DNA from: JBEKHI01 sp050012355
Lineage (GTDB): Bacteria; Actinomycetota; Actinomycetes; Streptosporangiales; Streptosporangiaceae
DNA: 9,173 nt
Assembly: GCA_050012355.1 (NCBI GenBank)
Contig: JBEKHI010000343.1
Location: forward strand, 1-9,173
Reading direction: 5' to 3'
Shown: piece by piece, positions 5,953-9,173 of the stretch
Layout of the letters: each line of letters begins with the position of its first letter
Numbering within the stretch: the stretch's first letter is position 1
The notes under the pieces: model-generated
Database searches by the model: none
What the model saw: the letters and a program-made list of their open reading frames with translations, nothing else
What the model was told of the DNA's origin: nothing
Made by a program: the position numbers and the translations under genes

Positions 5953-7272
5953 ATGGAGACATCGTCCGTCATCCGCATACCGCTGACGCGTGCGAATTTC
6001 CGATCCTGGGCTTGGTGGCAACTGCCGGTGCTGCTGAGAAGCTACGTGGCAGTTGTGACACTTGGTTGGCTGGCCTTGGCCTGCGCTGCAGCCACGCAAA
6101 CGAGCTGGCATGCTGAGGACGCAGCGAAGTTCGCCTTGTTGCTTGGCTGTGGGCTGATCTCAGTCGCGGCGACGCCACGGGTCATATACACGTCGGGCGG
6201 ACTGACGCGGGACTTCATTACGGTCTGGGTACTGCCGATCGCGGTGCTATTGCCGCCCGTCTACTCGATGCTGGCGCCAGTGCCTCTGCTTATCCTGATC
6301 CATGCCCAAGTACACAGGGGCGTGGTGTACCGCAAGGTGTTCACTGTCGCCGCAGTCGGGGGCTGCTACGGGGCGGCCTCGATTGTGTTCCATGCGCTTC
6401 CTGCCTCGTTTGCCAGTGGTGCCATCGGCTCGGGCACACATGCGCTTACGTGGACTGTCTCGGTTGTGCTGGCCGAACTGATCGGTCGCCGGGGGCACGG
6501 AGCTTTCATCATGGGAGCGATCAAACTCTCCGCCCCCGAGATTCATGTGGTGAAACAAGATCTGACTCGCGAATCGCTCCAGGCGGACCTGGCGGAGTTC
6601 GATCTGGGTGTCGTGGTAACTGTGGTCGTCGGGGTGAACGTCTTCCTCGCAATCATCGCTGTCCCCACAGTGCTGCTCATCCGCCGCTTCATGATGCACG
6701 CTCAACTCCTCACCAAGGCGCGCATCGACACCAAGACCGGCCTGCTCAACGCGTCCACCTGGGAAGCCGCGTCGGCCACCGAGATTGCGCGGTCCATCCG
6801 TGCAAATACTCCTATCTCCCTCACGCTCATTGATATCGACCACTTCAAGCTCGTCAACGACACCCACGGCCATCTCGCCGGCGACAAGGTACTCAGGGCG
6901 ATGGGGGATGAGATCCGCGAGCATCTCCGTCATACCGACATAGCGGGCCGCTTCGGGGGTGAGGAATTCGTCGTGTTGCTTCCAAATGCTGGCGAGCGCG
7001 ATGCCTTTGCCGTGGCAGAACGTCTTCGCCAGCACATCGAGGCCACGCCGATCCCGATCGGGGATGATCCGGCCGATACGTCGCAGGTTGTCAAGCTCAC
7101 GATCTCAGCGGGCGTCGCGGCGCTGACCGAGGATTGCCACGAGCTCACCGACCTACTCGCCGCTGCGGACTCGGCTCTGTATTACGCGAAAGAGCACGGT
7201 CGTAACAAGACACACGCCGTCAACGTTGCGGAGCACAAGACAAAGCTTGTCCCAGCGGCCTCCGCTCAGTAA
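5953..7272 (+). CDS. Membrane-bound diguanylate cyclase (GGDEF domain)
   Basis: The enzyme condenses two GTP into cyclic di-GMP at the inner face of the membrane. The N-terminal half is a sensor-like membrane domain with about six hydrophobic segments (roughly residues 23-45, 58-75, 88-118, 129-150, 163-178 and 217-243), similar in layout to MASE domains but not one I can name. The GGDEF domain occupies about 255-425: the entry motif DTKTGLLN, metal-binding Asp294 in IDIDHFK, NDTHGHLAGD, the catalytic GGEEF at 335-339, and the C-terminal ALYYAKEHGRN. An inhibitory I-site, RHTD (326-329), lies exactly five residues before GGEEF, so product feedback inhibition is expected. There is no EAL or HD-GYP domain, so it appears to be a synthase only. 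The ATG at 5953 is the first start after an in-frame stop at 5932. The ribosome site is atypical: GGAG ends one base before the ATG, and the better spaced AGGA (5939-5942) is weak. A strong hairpin follows the stop. Confidence 0.93.
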   Translation: METSSVIRIPLTRANFRSWAWWQLPVLLRSYVAVVTLGWLALACAAATQTSWHAEDAAKFALLLGCGLISVAATPRVIYTSGGLTRDFITVWVLPIAVLLPPVYSMLAPVPLLILIHAQVHRGVVYRKVFTVAAVGGCYGAASIVFHALPASFASGAIGSGTHALTWTVSVVLAELIGRRGHGAFIMGAIKLSAPEIHVVKQDLTRESLQADLAEFDLGVVVTVVVGVNVFLAIIAVPTVLLIRRFMMHAQLLTKARIDTKTGLLNASTWEAASATEIARSIRANTPISLTLIDIDHFKLVNDTHGHLAGDKVLRAMGDEIREHLRHTDIAGRFGGEEFVVLLPNAGERDAFAVAERLRQHIEATPIPIGDDPADTSQVVKLTISAGVAALTEDCHELTDLLAAADSALYYAKEHGRNKTHAVNVAEHKTKLVPAASAQ

Positions 7273-7309
7273 CCCAGGCGGAGGATGCACCGCGCGGCCA
7301 TCCGGAGGC

Positions 7310-7371
7310 CGGCCCCGGCGATGGGACATCGATGGCGCTATTAGCCCCTCGATGTCCCGTCGCTGGGGCCG
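7310..7371 (+). terminator. 23-bp hairpin after the diguanylate cyclase
   Basis: The arm 7310-7332 pairs over its full length with 7349-7371 around a 16-base loop. The two exceptions to Watson-Crick pairing are G7317-T7364 and T7322-G7359. Both are G-U wobbles in plus-strand RNA, whereas minus-strand RNA would carry C-A mismatches. This points to a functional plus-strand RNA hairpin that begins 38 bases after the cyclase stop. No T tract follows, as is common for actinobacterial terminators. It should separate the cyclase from the next gene. Confidence 0.75.
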
Positions 7372-7437
7372 CGCACGATACCGCCGCACTCGCATCTGAG
7401 GCTGAACTACTGGCCGGGCCACTGCGACGGGTTACCC

Positions 7438-7452
7438 TACTCATTGTGAGTA
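7438..7452. promoter_or_regulatory. Palindromic operator-like site TACTCA-TTG-TGAGTA
   Basis: Two perfect 6-base arms are separated by three bases, 24 bases before the GTG start of the RelA/SpoT-like gene. The length and symmetry fit a site for a dimeric helix-turn-helix regulator, such as those that autoregulate toxin-antitoxin cassettes. A possible -10 element TACCCT (7433-7438) touches its left edge, but no good -35 matches it. The small downstream partner has no obvious DNA-binding domain, so the regulator is unknown. Confidence 0.45.
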
Positions 7453-7476
7453 CATGCGGACACTGGGTATCGGTTC

Positions 7477-8340
7477 GTGCCCGTTGACCGTCCCGACGAG
7501 GACGACGCGGCACCGGACGCCCGTGCCACGGCGGTTGCTGAACGCGCCACGCCGGTCGACCGTGTCCCCGCGGAAACGCGCGACCCGGTCACGTATGCGG
7601 CTGAACTTCGCGCTGCCGTCGCCGCTGACCGCTGGGAGACGGCAGCCGCCCGTTTCGCAGAACGATGGTCGGCCCATGAACGTGATTACCCCCGGCCTGC
7701 CGATGCGGACACCCCTCGACGCCTGGCCCCGGACGCCGATGCGGAAGTCGACCGTGCCTGTGACCGTATCCGCGACGTTGAGCAGCGTGTGATCACCCCC
7801 GCGATGCGCGAAATCGAGACCGAAGACCCCGACCGATCCCTAGTCGGCCTAGACCACCGCCTAAAAGGCCCCGACCGCCTAAAGGAAAAGGTGGGACGAG
7901 CCCTTGAAGAGCAGCCTGACCTAGCCCCGAGCCAGGCCATGTCACTGGTGCCAGACGCAATCCGCTTCACGTTCTGCTACAGCGACGAACACTATGTTGA
8001 CGGCGTTCGAACCGATCTGGGTCGGTTGCATGCCCTTGGGTTTGAGCTTGCCAAGCCACTAAAGAACTCTTGGGACGATAACCAGTACAAGGGGATCAAC
8101 AGCCAGTGGCTTGAACCGGAGACTGGCCAGCGCTTCGAGGTGCAGTTCCACACTCATGTCAGCTTCGAAGCAAAGCAACTCACGCATTGTGCTTACGAAC
8201 GGATTCGGAGCTCGGACACTCCGGACGCTGAGCTTGATGAACTCGACGAACTTCAGCACGAGGTATGTGCCCGCATACCCGTGCCTCCGGGTGCCGGTGA
8301 GATCGAAGAACATCCCAGGGAGGAACGCAATGGCAGATGA
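7477..8340 (+). CDS. RelA/SpoT-fold nucleotidyltransferase-like protein, possible toxSAS or (p)ppApp/(p)ppGpp synthetase
   Basis: The C-terminal 170 residues follow the motif order of RelA/SpoT synthetase domains. These are HRLKGPDRLKEK (127-138, the R-x-K and K cluster), PDAIRFTF (159-166, matching the D-x-x-x-R strand), QYKGINSQW (203-211, the GYQS-like tyrosine 204), FEVQFHT (220-226, matching E-x-Q-x-R-T, Glu221 being the expected catalytic residue) and FEAKQLTHCAYE (230-241, matching the AE...AAHWAY helix). His225 replaces the usual arginine. There is no HD hydrolase, TGS or ACT domain, so it is a short stand-alone type. Known single-domain members make (p)ppGpp or (p)ppApp, or pyrophosphorylate tRNA as toxins; which applies here is unknown. 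The N-terminal 110 residues are charged, helical and unassigned. GTG 7477 is the first start after an in-frame stop at 7447, but its ribosome site is poor. Six CTA leucine codons (residues 122, 125, 129, 135, 149, 195) are unusual for a high-GC host. The end overlaps the next gene by 11 bases. Confidence 0.72.
   Translation: MPVDRPDEDDAAPDARATAVAERATPVDRVPAETRDPVTYAAELRAAVAADRWETAAARFAERWSAHERDYPRPADADTPRRLAPDADAEVDRACDRIRDVEQRVITPAMREIETEDPDRSLVGLDHRLKGPDRLKEKVGRALEEQPDLAPSQAMSLVPDAIRFTFCYSDEHYVDGVRTDLGRLHALGFELAKPLKNSWDDNQYKGINSQWLEPETGQRFEVQFHTHVSFEAKQLTHCAYERIRSSDTPDAELDELDELQHEVCARIPVPPGAGEIEEHPREERNGR
8317..8324 (+). promoter_or_regulatory. Strong ribosome binding site inside the end of the RelA/SpoT-like gene
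   Basis: AGGGAGGA lies five bases before the ATG at 8330 and is far stronger than the site of the upstream gene. The small partner should therefore be translated more efficiently than the enzyme, a ratio often seen for antitoxins. Confidence 0.75.
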
Positions 8341-8584
8341 AACTACCTACTACGCGATCGTCAACGAGTACAGCAGCCATGATCGTCCGGGGGGAGTGCT
8401 TCGTAGAGTCAAGCACGAGGGTGGTTATCACGATGAGGCATTCACCCGCGAGCTGATATGGGAGCGTACTGGCTCACTGCGTTCCGCGGAGCGTGGTGAC
8501 ACGATGAACGACTTCTTGGAGATCACCGAGGACGAGGCGATGCGCATCGTTGACCGGATCCGCCGCGAGGCCAGCACACCTTGA
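8330..8584 (+). CDS. Small acidic protein, candidate antitoxin or partner of the RelA/SpoT-like protein
   Basis: The 84-residue product is soluble and acidic, with no membrane segment, cysteine or known DNA-binding motif. It starts with a beta-like TTYYAIVNEY, continues with GGVLRRVKHEGG and DEAFTRELIWERTG, and ends in a charged helix, EITEDEAMRIVDRIRREA. From memory, small actinobacterial hypothetical proteins share the YYAIV...GGVLRR...DEAFTR..W pattern, but I know of no assigned function. The start is well supported by the ribosome site, and the ATG lies 11 bases inside the upstream gene, so the two are almost certainly translationally coupled. Gene order, small size, acidity and the stronger ribosome site make an antitoxin, immunity or regulatory-subunit role plausible. 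This is inference from context only; it could equally be an unrelated conserved small protein. Confidence 0.8.
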   Translation: MADETTYYAIVNEYSSHDRPGGVLRRVKHEGGYHDEAFTRELIWERTGSLRSAERGDTMNDFLEITEDEAMRIVDRIRREASTP

Positions 8585-8666
8585 GGATCCAGTCCTCGTG
8601 CCGGCGGGATGGTATACGAGGAGACCTGACCACGGCGCCGCATCACCCGTGGGACGCCGTTACGGT

Positions 8667-8689
8667 GCTTGAGGGAGTCAGCCTCAAGC
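8667..8689 (+). terminator. Candidate terminator hairpin after the two-gene cassette
   Basis: GCTTGAGG (8667-8674) and CCTCAAGC (8682-8689) form a perfect 8-bp stem with a 7-base loop, 82 bases after the stop of the small gene. No T tract follows. It may end the cassette transcript before the next gene. Confidence 0.45.
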
Positions 8690-8762
8690 GATGAGAGCGC
8701 AAACCGCCGTGATGTTCGCAAACTAGCGGTGGAAGGAGACCGACGCGGATAACCTCGCGAGC

Positions 8763-9173
8763 ATGTCTCCGAAGTCTCGCGGACGTAAAAGCAAGAACAA
8801 GAAGAAGAGCGGGCCTAGGAAGGCGAACCCGCGTCTCCCGGTGGACGATCGCGGGCCGCTCGTCCTGGACTTCAGGACAGGTGTCGGCCAGGCACCGGGG
8901 GTGTACGACGCACCGGATCTCGTGGGAAACGGTCCGCTGGAGATGAGCCTCGGCCAAATAGGGGCGAGCGCGGGGGAGAACGTCGCATTCCAAAGGGTGA
9001 CAGAGCGGCTCCTCAAGGACGCCGCGGGTCTGCTGACGGCCACCGGACCACGGCAACTTGAGCAGGCAACGGCCGAGTTGCTTGCCGTTGAGCTCGCGAG
9101 CCCGGAGATGCAGGGCAGGCGGACCGACCTACTGGGCCGGGATCTCGTCGAGGTGGGGTTGAACCGGGTCCTG
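8763..9173 (+). CDS. Unrecognised protein with Lys/Arg-rich N terminus (cut by window end)
   Basis: The frame is open for 137 codons to the window edge, with no stop. An in-frame stop at 8724 and the lack of other start codons make ATG 8763 the likely start. Upstream, GGAAGGAG (8731-8738) is a good ribosome-site sequence but sits 24 bases from the ATG, which is too far for normal use. Residues 1-24 are strongly basic (RGRKSKNKKKSGPRK), consistent with nucleic-acid or ribosome contact. A short loop-like region follows, and from about residue 70 the sequence looks helical, with Leu-, Ala- and Glu-rich segments. I recognise no domain in the visible part. The third codon positions are GC-rich, supporting real coding. 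It lies 178 bases after the small partner gene on the same strand, with a hairpin between, so it is probably a separate unit. Confidence 0.65.
   Translation, partial: MSPKSRGRKSKNKKKSGPRKANPRLPVDDRGPLVLDFRTGVGQAPGVYDAPDLVGNGPLEMSLGQIGASAGENVAFQRVTERLLKDAAGLLTATGPRQLEQATAELLAVELASPEMQGRRTDLLGRDLVEVGLNRVL

Noticed and set aside
6247..7035. Minus-strand frame of 262 codons
   Set aside because: It is antisense to the diguanylate cyclase, which is unambiguous from its GGEEF domain.
7454..7792. Plus-strand frame starting at ATG 7454 with 112 codons
   Set aside because: It overlaps the RelA/SpoT-like gene in another frame and has an Arg/Pro/Thr-rich composition; the competing frame carries conserved motifs and continues much further.
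8643..9056. Minus-strand frame of 137 codons at the window end
   Set aside because: The plus-strand frame over the same region has better third-position bias and a sensible basic N terminus.

Overview
The window looks like chromosomal DNA from a high-GC actinobacterium of the Streptomyces/Actinomadura/Frankia kind. The supporting signs are GC-rich third codon positions, GTG starts, GGAGG-type ribosome binding sites, a DUF222-HNH (13E12-like) protein, and strong terminator-like hairpins without T tracts. No tRNA, rRNA, CRISPR array, insertion sequence or attachment site was recognised. The genus is not certain from this stretch alone.

Layout. (1) 2-1435 (+): an unrecognised protein with four predicted membrane segments; the true start may lie before the window. 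(2) 1436-1710: a gap between convergent genes, with no convincing gene. (3) 1711-3576 (-): a full-length copper/TPQ amine oxidase with every catalytic residue present. (4) 3629-5503 (-): a DUF222-HNH endonuclease-like protein with a long acidic Pro/Gly linker, preceded by a near-consensus sigma-70 promoter. (5) 5504-5952: a 449-base divergent intergenic region with several inverted repeats. (6) 5953-7272 (+): a multi-pass membrane diguanylate cyclase with intact GGEEF and an RxxD inhibitory site. (7) 7310-7371: a 23-bp hairpin that is fully paired only in plus-strand RNA. (8) 7477-8340 and 8330-8584 (+): a translationally coupled pair made of a RelA/SpoT-fold (alarmone-synthetase-like) protein and a small acidic partner, preceded by a 15-base palindrome. 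(9) 8763 to the window end (+): an unrecognised gene with a Lys/Arg-rich N terminus, cut by the window edge.

How the genes may work together. The two minus-strand genes are neighbours, but each seems to have its own promoter and nothing links an amine oxidase to an HNH protein. The plus-strand part is more coherent: a c-di-GMP synthase followed by a cassette built on a stand-alone RelA/SpoT-like nucleotidyltransferase domain. The overlapping gene pair, the palindrome in front of it and the cluster of rare CTA codons in the first gene fit an acquired toxin-antitoxin-like (toxSAS-like) or alarmone-signalling module. This is the most interesting candidate system here. Toxicity, substrate and neutralisation by the small protein are inference only.
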